Positions 1-11,043 of a stretch of 64,000 nt of DNA are shown piece by piece (positions within the stretch are counted from its first letter, which is position 1; each line of letters starts with the position of its first letter). Below the pieces are notes generated by a model. The model worked only from the letters and a program-made list of their open reading frames with translations. It made no database searches and had not been told where the DNA came from. A program made the translations under genes and the position numbers. The stretch lies in contig CM048557.1 in NCBI GenBank assembly GCA_026413225.1, positions 45,019,371-45,083,370 of the forward strand. The letters run 5' to 3'. The DNA is from Otis tarda. Lineage: Eukaryota; Chordata; Aves; Otidiformes; Otididae.

Positions 1-3000
1 CTTGAGAATAAAAAGTTGTATCTTCCTAGCACTTCTGAAGCTGCCTAGGGAGGCTGCCTCTGCAGCGGGAAGGACCCCAGCCCATGGGGCTGTCCCTCAG
101 CTCTTTGTGCCGGGAGAAGACAGCACTCCAACGGCACTGTGACTTCCATGAGACACTGGGTTTGGTTCTGCCTGACGTTTTGATTAAGCAACAAGATTGA
201 TTTAAAAATTAAGCCAGCAAACACTGAACAGATTAAAATCCAGTTAAGTAAGTGCCATGTCTCCAAAAGTAAAGAGGGAGCCCCTGTGGAGTGGGGGGGA
301 TTTCTGCTGCGAAGCCTCCAAAAGGCTCCCAGGGATGGGAGTGAGCTGAGCGCAGCCCTGCAGCCAGAAAAGCTTCTGAGCAGAGGTGGGGGCAGGAGGG
401 TTGTGCTGTCTGTGTCCAGCACTGGAGTGGTCGCTGCAGGACACCATGGCATTTTTGGAGGTGAGGAATCTGGAAAAGCTCAGATAAACGAGGGAGGTCT
501 AGAGAGGAGCAGCGGTGGGGAAGATGAGCAGCATGGGGAGAGAGCCCAGCAGCCCAGCCTCTCCGAGGCAGCAGAGGTGGCACCACGGGGAAGGGGAGCT
601 GGGCAGACCTTGGTGGCACCAGGGTGGAGGGCTGGCAGCAGAAAAAAAGCCCCGCACACATGGAACCGAAGCAGCATGTTTTCAACACCAGTGGAAATCA
701 GCCGCGTGAACCGTTTCTCAAAGGCCCGGGTGGCTGTTTCTTTGGCTTGCTGAGAAAAGGCGGTAGAAAAATCCTGGCCATGCGGAGTGTGGTGTGGTGG
801 GGGGGAGAAGAGGGGCTCTTCCACCATTGCCCACATCCCGTCCTGCTCTCTGGCATGGCTGAAGAGGCAGCTCCTCTGCTCAGGGGAGCTTGGCCCGAGG
901 GGAGCTTCTGCACATTTAGGGTAGGAGGACACAGGCCCTCTCTGACCTGGGAGCTCACAAGTCAGGCGCTTCTGGCACTTGTTAGTCTTGAGTCTCCAAA
1001 GCCCCCAAAGCATGACTTGTGAGGCTATTTAAATTGCATTTTTAAAAGATACCTTCAAAGGGCAGCTGCAGTTCCCTCGCAAAGCTCTTGGCTCTGAGAT
1101 ACAGCCCAAGCACTAAGGACAGCAAAACCGAGGTCAGCTCCGAGGAGCGGCACATCCCCAAATGCCCCTGCACCTGGACACCGCAGGGACATGAAGGGAG
1201 TCAGTGGGGAGGGGGCCATGCAGGAATACAGCCCCTTGGCACCGCAGGGGGACAGATGAACAGTGGAGGGTGATGCTAACACCCTGTGGTGTGTCACTCT
1301 CACAAACCAATCCCTCCCATGGCATCGCAACAAGCCTCATGGCTCACATCAGGCCATGGGGACAGCATCTGCCTTGTCCCCAGCAAGGGGTCCCCCCCAC
1401 CTAGCACTCTGTCCCATCTCAGCACCCATTATCCTCCTGCCCCATGGGGACAGCTCAGCCCCACCAGTGCGTTCCTGCACGTGTGGCTCCTGGAGGCTGT
1501 GGAAGAGGGAGCTGGTGGCTGCGTCTTTGGGGAGAGGAGAGGTAATGAGCCTTCTCATTTCACAGCAGCTGATGCCTGAATGATGGCTCTTAATTGGCTT
1601 CCCTCTGTAAAATTCCTCTCCTGCCAGCCCTGGGAGAGAGGGCATTGCCGCAGGCTGTGCCTCCTCATGCTCTCCCTGCTGCAGGCTCTTTTTGGGGAGC
1701 AAAGGGGAAAGGATAAGCTAGGCGAGGATAGGATAAGGATAAGCAGGCTATGCACTGCTAAATGCTTTTTTAAAATTTTTTTTGGACAGGAATAGAAAAT
1801 TTGCCCTGTCTCAGATAATTAGCTATTCCCTTACTTGATTGCTGTAAAGGGAAAACACTGACCGCACCATTATATGAGCGAAGGACTTGCTCTGCTTTGA
1901 TTTCCCTGCATCTCTTTTCTCGCCAGCCTGCAGAGGACAAATGGGGAGAATTGAGGTATTTCTGCCCCACCAGCACTTGTTGCGATCCCACCTCACAGAT
2001 GGGCGCTGCTCAGAGAGCTGGCGATGGCTTTGCCTCTGCAAGGGGCTGCATCCTGCCAGGTAGATGAAGGAGCACAGCGGGAAGGACACCCCGCATTCCT
2101 GCTTTGGTGGTTTCCACATCGCCCGTCTCAGGGATGACCCTGAGGAGCGGAAGGTTGGCTGGGAGGATGCGGGAGGACCAGTGCCCTAGTCGATCCCTTC
2201 AGCTGGAGACAGGGTTCTGCAGGGGTCTTGGGTCCCCCACAACCCGTATCAGCTTCTTTTCCTTTCTCCTCAATCCTCTCACCTCGTCCTTGTGGAAAGA
2301 GGAGCGAAATCCAGCACAGCCCCATCCCTGCATCCCTCATCACCATTCCCTGGACACTGTCTGTAGCCAGTGGCCCCATTTTGGCATGTTGCAGCACTTG
2401 CTGAGGGGTGAGTGGCATGAGCAGAACCAGGGGAAGCAGGCGGTGGCTCAGATGTGTCGGTCGCTCAGACCTGTGTCTGAGGTTCTGGTGCGTTTTTCCT
2501 CAGCAGCTTTCTCCCTGGTTGCGTCCCAGAAGGAGGCAATATCCAAAGTCCGCTCTTGCCCTTGTCATGGGCTCCGTCTACCCCATCCTTACCTGCTTCC
2601 AAAGAGAAATGTCTGCTGGGAGGTGCTCACCTTGACATTGCAGAGGTTATGAAGGGAGTCCAAGCTGGAAGATGTAAAGTTTTGCACCGCTGCGAAAAGA
2701 AACCAATGCCCAGCACACCTCAGATAGTGCTGCCCTGAGCTCCTGGCTGAGTGAGGAGCATCTCTAGGGCAGGGGAAGAATGGAGGGGATGTTCAGCCAG
2801 CCACAGGGAGTGGGGCTGATCCATCCCCAGGGTCTTCTCTTTGGGAGGGCATCTGGGACGCCTGGTGATGGCACTTCTCACAAACCAAAAGCCACCCAGC
2901 GTGTGAGATTGGGGGGGGGCGGTATCCGGGCATGGGCGTGGGCAGAGGGGGCAGAGGATGGGCTTTCTGGTGACTTTCTGTGCCTGTCTCTTGGTGTCAC

Positions 3001-4970
3001 TGGCTTAGGATGAGGGCTGGGGGTGCTAGTGAGGCCACAGGGCCAGCGCAAGGACATTTGGGGAGCAGCGGGCAGGAGGGCAATGGGATGGGGTTGCTGG
3101 GGCCAGGGTGTTGCAGGATCGTGCCCGCCCTGGGGGTGCCAGACAGCACCTGTGTTCACAGGGAGAGGCACCTGCAGTCTGCTGGCAGGGAGCTCAGTTG
3201 CAAACAGATGTCCTAATTTATGGACTAATAAATCATAAAAGGGGGGGCTTGTTCTGATACCTCATGGGACCCTTAAGCACCTCTTGTGCTTATCTTTTAG
3301 AAAATCCTTGGGCGTGGGGAAGGACTGCAGGTTGCTGTGTACACCCTTGTAGGACGTCACTATTTAACCAACCCCTCCCTGCCCTCGCTCAGCTCACAGA
3401 AGCCCAAATCCTCCCTTGCCAGCCACCAGGAATCCCTGCTCCACCACCGCCCCTCTGCATGGGCATGGATGGTCTCTGCGCTCCCTGCCCTTCACATCAC
3501 CTCTCACAGCTGTGACCTGCCAGGCCCCCTGTGCTCCCTTCTCCTTTCTGGCATAGACATGTTGCCGGGCCAGAATCCAAGGCTGTTTCTCCCTTGTCCC
3601 AAATTTCTGAGTATCCTCTGTGGGATCAGGACCATTCCAGAGATCTGCCATGGGGCTGAGGGTCTTGTCTGGGAGAGGAACCTCTCCCCTGGGAGGACAG
3701 GAGGGAGGGGGCAAAGAGTCTCCTCTTCCACACCTACTGGTAGGGTTTAGTTTAACATTTGGGTTTTTTTTTAAGCTCAATCCAATTTCTGGAGCTTGCA
3801 TCTTCCCTGACTGCTGTGCCTTGTTGCCTTTTTGCTTTCTTCCCTTCTGCTCGGGCTGCTGCAGCAGACGCTGTGACTCTATAATAAGTTATTCAGCAGC
3901 ACTCTCCATGCTGGTCCTCAGATTTCAATTTCCACATGTTTCCCTTCAGGCTGTTTCCAACTAATTTCCCCATTTGCATAATGCCCCCCTTAGGGATGCT
4001 CTGGCACAGCCCCTTCCCCCCTCCTTTGACAAGATCATCAGAGATTCCAGCTATTAGCGGAAAATACTTTAATTCTGTTGGCCCTTTAGCCCAGTCCTTT
4101 CCCATGTGTCTCCGATTTAAAAAAGACAAAGAGGTGAGTTGGGGTGCAGGGGGTCGGGGTGCCCACGGGGAGTGGGCTAGGGGCTGCTGGCCCCCCACCC
4201 AGGGCAGCCCCTGGAGCGAACCAGCTGGCAGAACTATGAATTCACAGCAAATGCAGTTCCTCATTGCCGATTCTGGTCCAGCAGCCCTGAGGATTTTGTC
4301 TGGACCAGGATCGGCAGGGGAGCCCCTCACTCCTGCTCCCCGACTCGGGGTGCTTGAGCGGGGAGAGGCGGAGGGATTTAGCTGGGACAGCACTGAGCTG
4401 TCAGGGCAGCGGGTCTGGTCACCCCTGCCGCATGGGCACCCACGGATGCTCAAGAAGGCTGAGCACAAGGGGGAGAGGGCAACGAAAACCATCCCTCAGC
4501 TGCTGGACGAGGGTGAGCCTCATCTCTCCTCTCTAAGCCACCTCACTTCTTCTGGACACCCCAGGCCTTCCCTGCAAATCCGGTCTCTCTCTGTCCACCA
4601 TCAGAAGAAAGACCGGCTTATTCCCTCATGACGTTCATATTCTCCCACCCCTCTCCCAGCACATTTTATGTTATGCTTCTACTACACACAGAGCAGCCTG
4701 AACATAATCCATGCTCCAGTCTCTCTCTGTCCCTAATACTTGTCCATCCACACACGGCAAAAAGCGTCCATCACCATCCCGCTCCCAGCGCTGGCTTCTC
4801 ACTGTCATCTACATTGCAGTCCATCTCCCTCCAAGCTGCCCAGACACTGGCTGGATCATAATGTCCTTTGGGAATGGCATAAACACCTCCAGGTCTAAGC
4901 GAGCCCAGCACTCCTGAAAAGCTCACCTCTTCCCTAGTGAGCTTCGTGTCCTTTAAACAGTTTTTTCCTG
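1..4970. other. Intergenic sequence downstream of SYNDIG1L
   Basis: No exon of a known protein was recognised here. Many short open frames overlap on both strands, but none shows a recognisable domain or convincing splice sites, and the moderately GC-rich composition explains them. The only local structure noted is a run of four GATA motifs at 1712-1743 (described separately) and short homopolymer runs. In human the gene on this side of SYNDIG1L is VRTN; no part of VRTN was recognised in this stretch. Confidence 0.6.
1712..1743 (+). promoter_or_regulatory. Cluster of four GATA motifs
   Basis: Four GATA cores, three of them GATAA or GATAAG, occur within 32 bp (starting near 1712, 1727, 1732 and 1738). 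Such homotypic clusters can bind GATA factors, but the tract is also purine-rich and may simply be a degenerate simple repeat. Function is inferred only from motif density. Confidence 0.3.
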
Positions 4971-4988
4971 CTTTTTTTTTTTTTTAAG

Positions 4989-6494
4989 TTTATTTATTAG
5001 CTCTTCCACATTATAAAACGTAATGGGAAATTTCAGACCAGCTTCTGAACAGGTCTCTGATGTGCTTCTCTCTTTTTTGGCTCAAGTACAACAGCGATCG
5101 CAGACATTAACATGCTTCTTTAGGATGAAATGTACATTTGAACAGCGCCCGGCTCGAGGAACACACTGTGCCCCTTGCAGAGCTGGCTGCTGCCTGCCCA
5201 GAAACCCCAGTGAGGGGCTGATGGGCACCCAGAGTCTCCCCAAAGCCCCCTGCGCAGGGAGGAAGGAGGCAGCAGAGGAGCCACAGCCAGGGTGAGGGAG
5301 GGTCAAGGTGGATGCTGGGGAGGGGGGTGAGGCAGGGCCTTTTAACACCGTCACACCAACCTCCGAAGCACATGATGTGTCACTGACAATGTACAAATTA
5401 GCCAGAGGAAGGTGTAAGTGGAGATATGTGGGATTTCCTTGTGAGCAGAGCCTTTGGGTGGATGGAGATACCCCTCCCCGAGGCATGGGAAGAAGTGTGT
5501 TGGTGTCACCCCTGTGTCTCGGGCTCCCTCCAAGTCTTCCCTCTCTCTGGATGTCATCCCCTCACAAACAGCCCTCCCATCCCAGGCTCTGTGTGTTATG
5601 TCAGCCTTTTTTTTCCATCCCTCTCTGTGTGTGAGGCCCTGACCTGCCGCCGAGAGTGGAGTCCTTCAGGCCCCCCACTCCTCCCAGGTGGTTTCTGGGG
5701 TAGAAATTGCCATTACAAGTCTTTTCAGGGCCCAGCACTGTGGGACGCCAATCTTATGGGGACTCCAACTTGCAGTTATCATGACAGTCATTAGTAACGC
5801 AGAGAAAACCTTCTTGTCTTTGCCAGATGGTGTGCAACCACCAGCCTGCTTTCCTCCTTGTTTCTTGCCTGGGACTGGCCAGCGACTGGGAAGTTCCCTC
5901 GATCAGGGGTCTGTCTGCAGAGGGATGCAGCGAGCATGCCCTTCGGTCATGTCCATGCCATGTCCTCCTACTTTGCTGCAGCTGAGGTACCACCCCGTGG
6001 CACCGAAATTAGGATGTTGTCCCCATCACAGGAGTCTGGAGACCCCACAAGGACCCCAGCATCCCAGAGTCATTCCCCAGTGCCGTACCCCCTCTCCTCC
6101 CTGCATGCCCCCTTCATGGGCCAAGCCTGGGTTCCATCTGACGGCTGTGAGGCTGGGAGGGGAAGCCATGGCCGCAAAGCAGGAGTGATGGCACCAGCCC
6201 AGCAGCAGCACACAGCATCTCTCCTACACATCTTCCGGCAGGCAAACGTGCTCCTCCTGGTCCCAGCAGCCAGGCCAGTGCCCAATTCCCTGCTGTTGGA
6301 TGGCAGCACCCCACAGCCTCGGGGAGAACAGGGGTCTACTGTTTGTCTGAAAGGGGAAAGAGCCTGCGCAGGGCATCCAAGCCAGGGTCCTGCTGTGCAA
6401 GCAGCCCTTGCAGGCATTGGCACCCTGCACTCCACAGGAAAGCTCGATCCCAGGAGGGCCGGCGGCTGGGGTGGCGCTGACGTGCGGGTGGCAG
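4989..6494 (-). other. SYNDIG1L: Probable SYNDIG1L 3' UTR with candidate polyadenylation signals
   Basis: The stretch follows the SYNDIG1L stop codon (6495-6497, TAG on the minus strand). The first clear AATAAA hexamers on the minus strand are two overlapping copies at 4989-4994 and 4993-4998, giving a 3' UTR of about 1.5 kb. A run of 14 A (minus strand, 4972-4985) follows directly. It would lie at the cleavage site and could cause internal oligo-dT priming. The exact 3' end is an inference from the hexamers; no transcript evidence is available. Confidence 0.4.
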
Positions 6495-6653
6495 CTATAC
6501 GTGGCCCCCTTTGGAGAGATAAGCGATCAGCGCTACCACCACCCCGATGTACACTCCTGTGCCGATGGTTATGGAGAGCGCAGCGAGGAAGAGAGCTCGG
6601 CGGGAAGCTGAACTGGCCAGATGGAAATCTCCTTTGGAGACAGCCTTGCTGGT
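6495..6653 (-). CDS. SYNDIG1L: SYNDIG1L coding exon 3 (residues 190-241)
   Basis: The 159-bp exon follows acceptor CTTCCAG and begins [14 protein letters not shown]. It encodes the loop and second membrane segment and ends GGHV plus stop TAG at 6495-6497. A long open frame on the opposite strand covering this exon is a shadow. Confidence 0.95.
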   Translation of the reverse strand, partial: TSKAVSKGDFHLASSASRRALFLAALSITIGTGVYIGVVVALIAYLSKGGHV

Positions 6654-9600
6654 CTGGAAGGAGAAGAAACGCCCATTGCTCACAGCCTCACCAACCCAGC
6701 CTTTTAGCCCGCGTGCAGTCGTTTCACTGCTGAGTCAGCCCCCTCTTCCCTGGCCACTGCGTCCCATGAAGGCTGGGGATGGACAGCAAGGCGTCCGTCA
6801 GTCCAGGACAGCACAGCAGAGCCGCCTACACACATTTCCCTGTGGATTTCACCTCTAAGGGAAGCGTGGGCTTGGGCCCTTTGTCTGCAAACCCCAGCCA
6901 CCTGGGCGCTCAGACCCTTGTCAGCCCAGGCAAACAGGTCGGTGCATAGGGGTGATGGCTGCGTCGTACCAACTAGATACAAACGTACACATAACGAGTA
7001 CTACCTAGTCTGAGGGAGCCGTGCTGCCACTTGATTTTGCCTGCATGGGGTTTTCAGTTGAAGCCTATTTGCCATAGGAGGGCTGATGGAGGCAGTGATG
7101 GAGGCAGATGTGGGTGTCAGCTCTCTGGGCTGGTGAATTCCAGCTTCCCTGAGTGCTCAGGGCACATTCAGAGCTACAGGAAAGACAGGGAGAAACTCTT
7201 CAGTAGGGCCTGTTGCAATAGGATGAGGGGTAATGGTTTTAAAATAGAGAGAGGTAGATTTAGATTAGATATTAGGAAAAAATGTTTTACAGTGAGGGTG
7301 GTAGAAAACCAGAACAGGTTGCCCAGAGAGGTGGTGGATGCCCCATCCCTGGAAACGTTCAAGGCCAGGTTGGACGGGGCTCTGAGCAACCTGATCTGGC
7401 TGGAGATGTCCCTGCTTCTTGCAGGGGGGTTGGACTAGATGACCTTTAAAGGCCCCTTCCAACCCTAACCACTCTATGATTCTATGATTCCTAGTACTAC
7501 CTACCTGTTTGTGTCTGAGCTGCCATGTGGAGATCAGGGCACTCACTGCATAGACCCTGAATAAAGAGATGGTCCTTGCCTCAGTGAGCGAACAAAAGTG
7601 GTAGTTACAGCAAATGGAGCTAAATATAAATTGCACCAAATACATCATCACATAGAGAGTGCACTGTGCTACCTTGCACCACGTGGAAAAATGTGTAATC
7701 AGCCACTCCTTCAGGTCCTACTCAGTTAAAGCTTCCTCTGCTTCTCACCGCCTCTGTGCCAGGTACTCAAGCTATATACTTTTCCTTTTCTGTTTCTGTC
7801 CTCTTAATTTAACTTCTTAATGCCTCCTCCTCCATCTATTCTTGTTGCAGCAGCATCTGTGCAAACGTAGAGTAAATCCCCTGGCTCTGCACAAATTATT
7901 CTGGGTCAGCAGCAATGCAAGCAAGCCCAGGCTCTGGGCTAAGCCCTCAAGAAGGCAGCAGCTCCTCTGAGCTGATGCAACCCGAGGGCCACCACCCTCT
8001 CCAGCCTCTGCTGGCTCGGTGTTGGCTCACAGAGCTCAGCCAACGTGTGTCAGAAATACGCGCAATGGGGAGGCTGTAGTGGGATGTGGAGACCAGGCTC
8101 CCCTTTGCATCCAGTCTCCAGAGCAGCCTGGACAGCCTTCAAGGGTCTGGGAATGGCACAGAGATGAGCCTTAGAGCCAGAAAGGTGCCCAGTCCCCTCC
8201 AAGGGCTGCTGTGGCTTTCAGGACCCTTGTTCTAGCTCTCGGCACGTGCAGGCAAGCAAAGGGATCTCTTACCCCTTGGGAGAAGTAGAAGGCAGCAATC
8301 CCCAGGGGCCAGAAGCAGCACAGCATGGAGAAAAGGGCCAAGCCCAGGTGGTCCCGGGGGGGAAGCATCAGGAACTGATCCTCGCTTTCGCTGTCGCTGG
8401 AGGAGTCACTCTGCAAAACCAGAGGGGTTCAGCACGTGCCCACCTCCCTGTGCCACCCTGCATCTCAGCCCCTCTCCACCCAGCTCCTGCTCCCTCCTGG
8501 CCCCTTCACGTATTCTCACGTTTCCCACCTGCAAGTTCAAGGAGTGAGTTTCCAAAAGATTTTAGCCTCCTCAGCCTGGTTTGATGAGAAAAAATGTAGC
8601 TCAGCAAATTCAGGAGCAGAGTGGCTTCCTGCCAGAGCAAACGCTGAGCTCGCTTGCTGGGGGTCTGGGATTTCCCTGGGAGATAGATAGTTTAAAACTG
8701 AGCTTTGAGCTTTGGCAGAACTGGCTGTTTGTCAGCTTAAACTAACTTAAACAAAGTGCCTTATCCCCATTAGGGACTAGGAGATCGATATCCAGCTAAA
8801 CTAATTTAGCAAGTGAGGGAAAGCGCCTGAATTGGAGCCTCCATCACAGGGGTGACATGTCCTGTCCCCTTAGCGAGCGCATCGCTCAGAGCGGCTGCGC
8901 CCAGGCTTTGGGCACCGCTCGGCCCGCCGCAGACCGGCCTGGAAGTGATGTGTCTTGGTGCGGAAGGCACGCAGAGGTGGGGACAGCCCTGCTGCCCTCT
9001 GAAAAGGCCACACCACCAGCACCAAAAGCAGGAAAGCTGTGCTGGGTCATCAGAGATCAGGTTTGGAGGGCTCTGGGGATCCGTTCCCACCTCTCAAGGT
9101 CCTAGATGATGTTCCCAGCCTCTGCACTGCCACTTGAGCTGTGGTGGGGCATGGAGTGCAGCATAAGGCTGCTTTGCCAGCTCTTATTCCTCCTTTGCAA
9201 TATTCATCTTCTCTTTATACATAAAGCTTTCTCTCAGCTGCTGCCGTCAGGCATGTGAATTTTGCTGTTATGCAAGGGCTGCTATTTCCCATTAGCTCGA
9301 GTACCGCGGCAGCAGCTGGCTGCCCTCGTCAAAGGGTCCCCACATCCCAAGGGTCCCACAGAGACAGCCCCACCTCCCCTTTGCTCCCAGCCAGCACGCA
9401 GCCAGGCTGCCCTCGGGGAAGCTGCCTCCTCCTGAGGTCTGCGGTGAGGAAAAGGGAGCAGAAATTATAAGGAGAAAGAAGAAATATTCTGTTGAGTTCA
9501 CAGGGAGAGGCTGGTGAGGCAGGAGACGGTAGGGTGTAGGGGTTAAGCTCTGGGCAAAGAAAGGAGAATAAATGACCAAGAATTTGGACCGGTGGCCAAA

Positions 9601-10075
9601 GTTACCACAGAAGGAGTTTGGTGCCATCCCACCTGTCAAAGCTCACCTCATACTCCTGGAGCTCCTCCTCCTCCACCTCATAGGACACAGTCTGGATGCG
9701 GATGTCGCTCTCTACCAGGCAGGACTCTTGTGCCTCATGCCCGTTGGGACCTTCAGATGAAGCCTCTTTGTTTTCCGTAAAAGTGGTCTCGCAGCTTTCC
9801 ATCTTGCTGTCCTTGGCCTTGAGAGTGGTCTCATCCTTCACAAGGATGAAACTGGGGCCGTACAAGGCTTCAACGGCCAGCTGCAGGGAACTGGCATCCA
9901 GCAGCTGGTGAGTCCTGGCGCTGCCAGTGTTTTGGAAGATGTAGGAGTACAGTTTCCCTTGGCAGCGATGACTGGGGTAGTCCTGGCTGTGGTGCTGGTG
10001 ATAAGAATAGCTGCTGCGAAGGTGCCCATTGGGCTTGGCCAAGAGCGGGTTTTGGAGCTCACTCATGCTCTCCAT
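6495..10075 (-). CDS. SYNDIG1L: SYNDIG1L, synapse differentiation inducing 1-like (three coding exons)
   Basis: The joined exons (10075-9647, 8410-8273, 6653-6495) encode 241 residues, against about 238 in human. SYNDIG1L (capucin, TMEM90A) is a CD225/dispanin-family membrane protein related to the AMPA-receptor-associated SynDIG1; the human protein is enriched in striatum and reported in the Golgi. What the sequence shows: an N-terminus opening [12 protein letters not shown], a long polar cytoplasmic half, an acidic Ser/Asp/Glu stretch near residues 144-153, the family motif LPPRDHLGL, a hydrophobic segment containing [18 protein letters not shown] (about residues 168-188), a basic-polar loop, and a second membrane segment in the last 35 residues ending in SKGGHV. 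Both introns lie in phase 0 with GT-AG ends. The start was chosen at 10075 because it matches the family N-terminus; an in-frame ATG lies nine bases downstream (10066). The gene reads away from ISCA2 and NPC2, with its promoter about 10.4 kb upstream. Confidence 0.95.
6654..8272 (-). other. SYNDIG1L: SYNDIG1L intron between coding exons 2 and 3
   Basis: The 1.6-kb intron has GTAAGA...CTTCCAG ends. It contains a CR1 LINE 3' fragment (about 7165-7489) in the orientation opposite to the gene. The rest shows no recognised feature. Confidence 0.85.
7165..7489 (+). mobile_element. CR1 LINE, 5'-truncated 3' end
   Basis: The segment reads through the CR1 ORF2 C-terminal region and 3' UTR: a stretch encoding [19 protein letters not shown] residues, then the conserved GGTTGGACTAGATGACC block, TTCCAACCC, and terminal CTATGATTCTATGATTC octamer repeats. 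CR1 elements are the dominant LINE of birds and are usually short 3' pieces like this. It lies antisense in a SYNDIG1L intron. Confidence 0.93.
8273..8410 (-). CDS. SYNDIG1L: SYNDIG1L coding exon 2 (residues 144-189)
   Basis: The 138-bp exon starts [13 protein letters not shown] after acceptor TTTTGCAG and ends FYFSQG before donor GTAAGA (intron starts at 8272). It contains the LPPRDHLGL motif and the first hydrophobic segment of the CD225 domain, including the adjacent cysteine pair typical of the family. Both ends are phase 0. Confidence 0.95.
8411..9646 (-). other. SYNDIG1L: SYNDIG1L intron between coding exons 1 and 2
   Basis: This 1.2-kb intron has GTGAGC...TTTGCAG ends and phase 0. No repeat or internal exon was recognised. 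Confidence 0.85.
9647..10075 (-). CDS. SYNDIG1L: SYNDIG1L coding exon 1 (residues 1-143)
   Basis: This exon encodes the cytoplasmic N-terminal region, from [10 protein letters not shown] to the acidic end EEELQEYE. The donor is GAG|GTGAGC (intron starts at 9646), phase 0. The acceptor upstream of the start is a strong pyrimidine tract ending CCCTCAG, so the exon probably begins at 10101 and carries 26 bases of 5' UTR. Confidence 0.93.
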
Positions 10076-11018
10076 GCTGCTGGCGGTGGCAGGGAGCAAT
10101 CCTGAGGGAGCAGAGAGAGTGGGAGGGAGGAGGCTGTTATTTCAGCACGGCAAGGGAGCAGAAAAGCCTCTCGCCCATGCGGAGCCGATGTCAAGATGAG
10201 GCTAGTGGGAACAGAAAGATTTGGCAACGCCGGAGAAAATAAGAGCCCTCCCTCCCCCTCCACAGCCTGAATGCTATCTCGGCAAACTGAGCATCTCTTC
10301 ATCTCTCCCCAGCTGGTAGTAAGATAAGGATGTAGCCCTGCAATGAGATGATCTGATTCAGGCTGGATTAAGATGAAGATATGCTGTATCTGTAACGTGC
10401 CTTGAGATGGCCACGTGCAGCCTGACAAGAAAGGACCCACTGCATCTTTTCTGCTGGTTCATAACATGTGCTGCGACAAAACGTTACCGACAGCACAGAA
10501 GTAGATAAGATGCTGACAGGCACTTGAGGGGCCTCCCTGACTTCCCAAAGCGGAGCCTTACAGGGCGAATTACAGCCTTCTGGGCATGACACATGCACCT
10601 AATTGCTTTCAGGTATCTAGGGCTCTTCCAAGGCTAGGCTGGGGCTGGGGTAAGAGTTGCTAGCCACAGAGGGAAGCCAGGAGGCTGCTGTGAGGACATG
10701 GAGGTGGTGTTTAGGCTGGGGTGGGGAGTGTGGATGCTCAGCTGGCCGTGTGGAGGAATGGAGGGATGCTGAGGTTACATGGGAGGCACCATGGGGCAAT
10801 TTAAGCAAACGACTCATCTCAACAGACCCCTATTTAAACCAGCTCCACCCCTGGGTACAGCTGGCAGCTGCGTAGCCCTGGCTCCGGGCCACCGATTTCA
10901 GAAAATGTCGAGTCCAAACGGGATCCTCAGCTACAAATGTCACCACGAGTTTTTTTCCTCAGAAAAATCCACCCCCCTCTCCTTTCCTCCATTTCAGAGC
11001 ACTGAAACCTTGTGCTGC

Positions 11019-11043
11019 TTTTTTTTTTTTTTTTTTTTTTTTT
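11019..11043 (+). repeat. Poly(T) run of 25 bases
   Basis: An uninterrupted T homopolymer inside the SYNDIG1L 5' intron. No retroelement body was recognised next to it; its length may vary between individuals or be mis-sequenced. Confidence 0.9.

Noticed and set aside
5858-6733. 291-codon open frame on the plus strand
   Set aside because: It lies antisense over SYNDIG1L exon 3 and its flanks, shows no known domain, and has no splice or promoter support; GC-rich sequence opposite a coding exon explains it.
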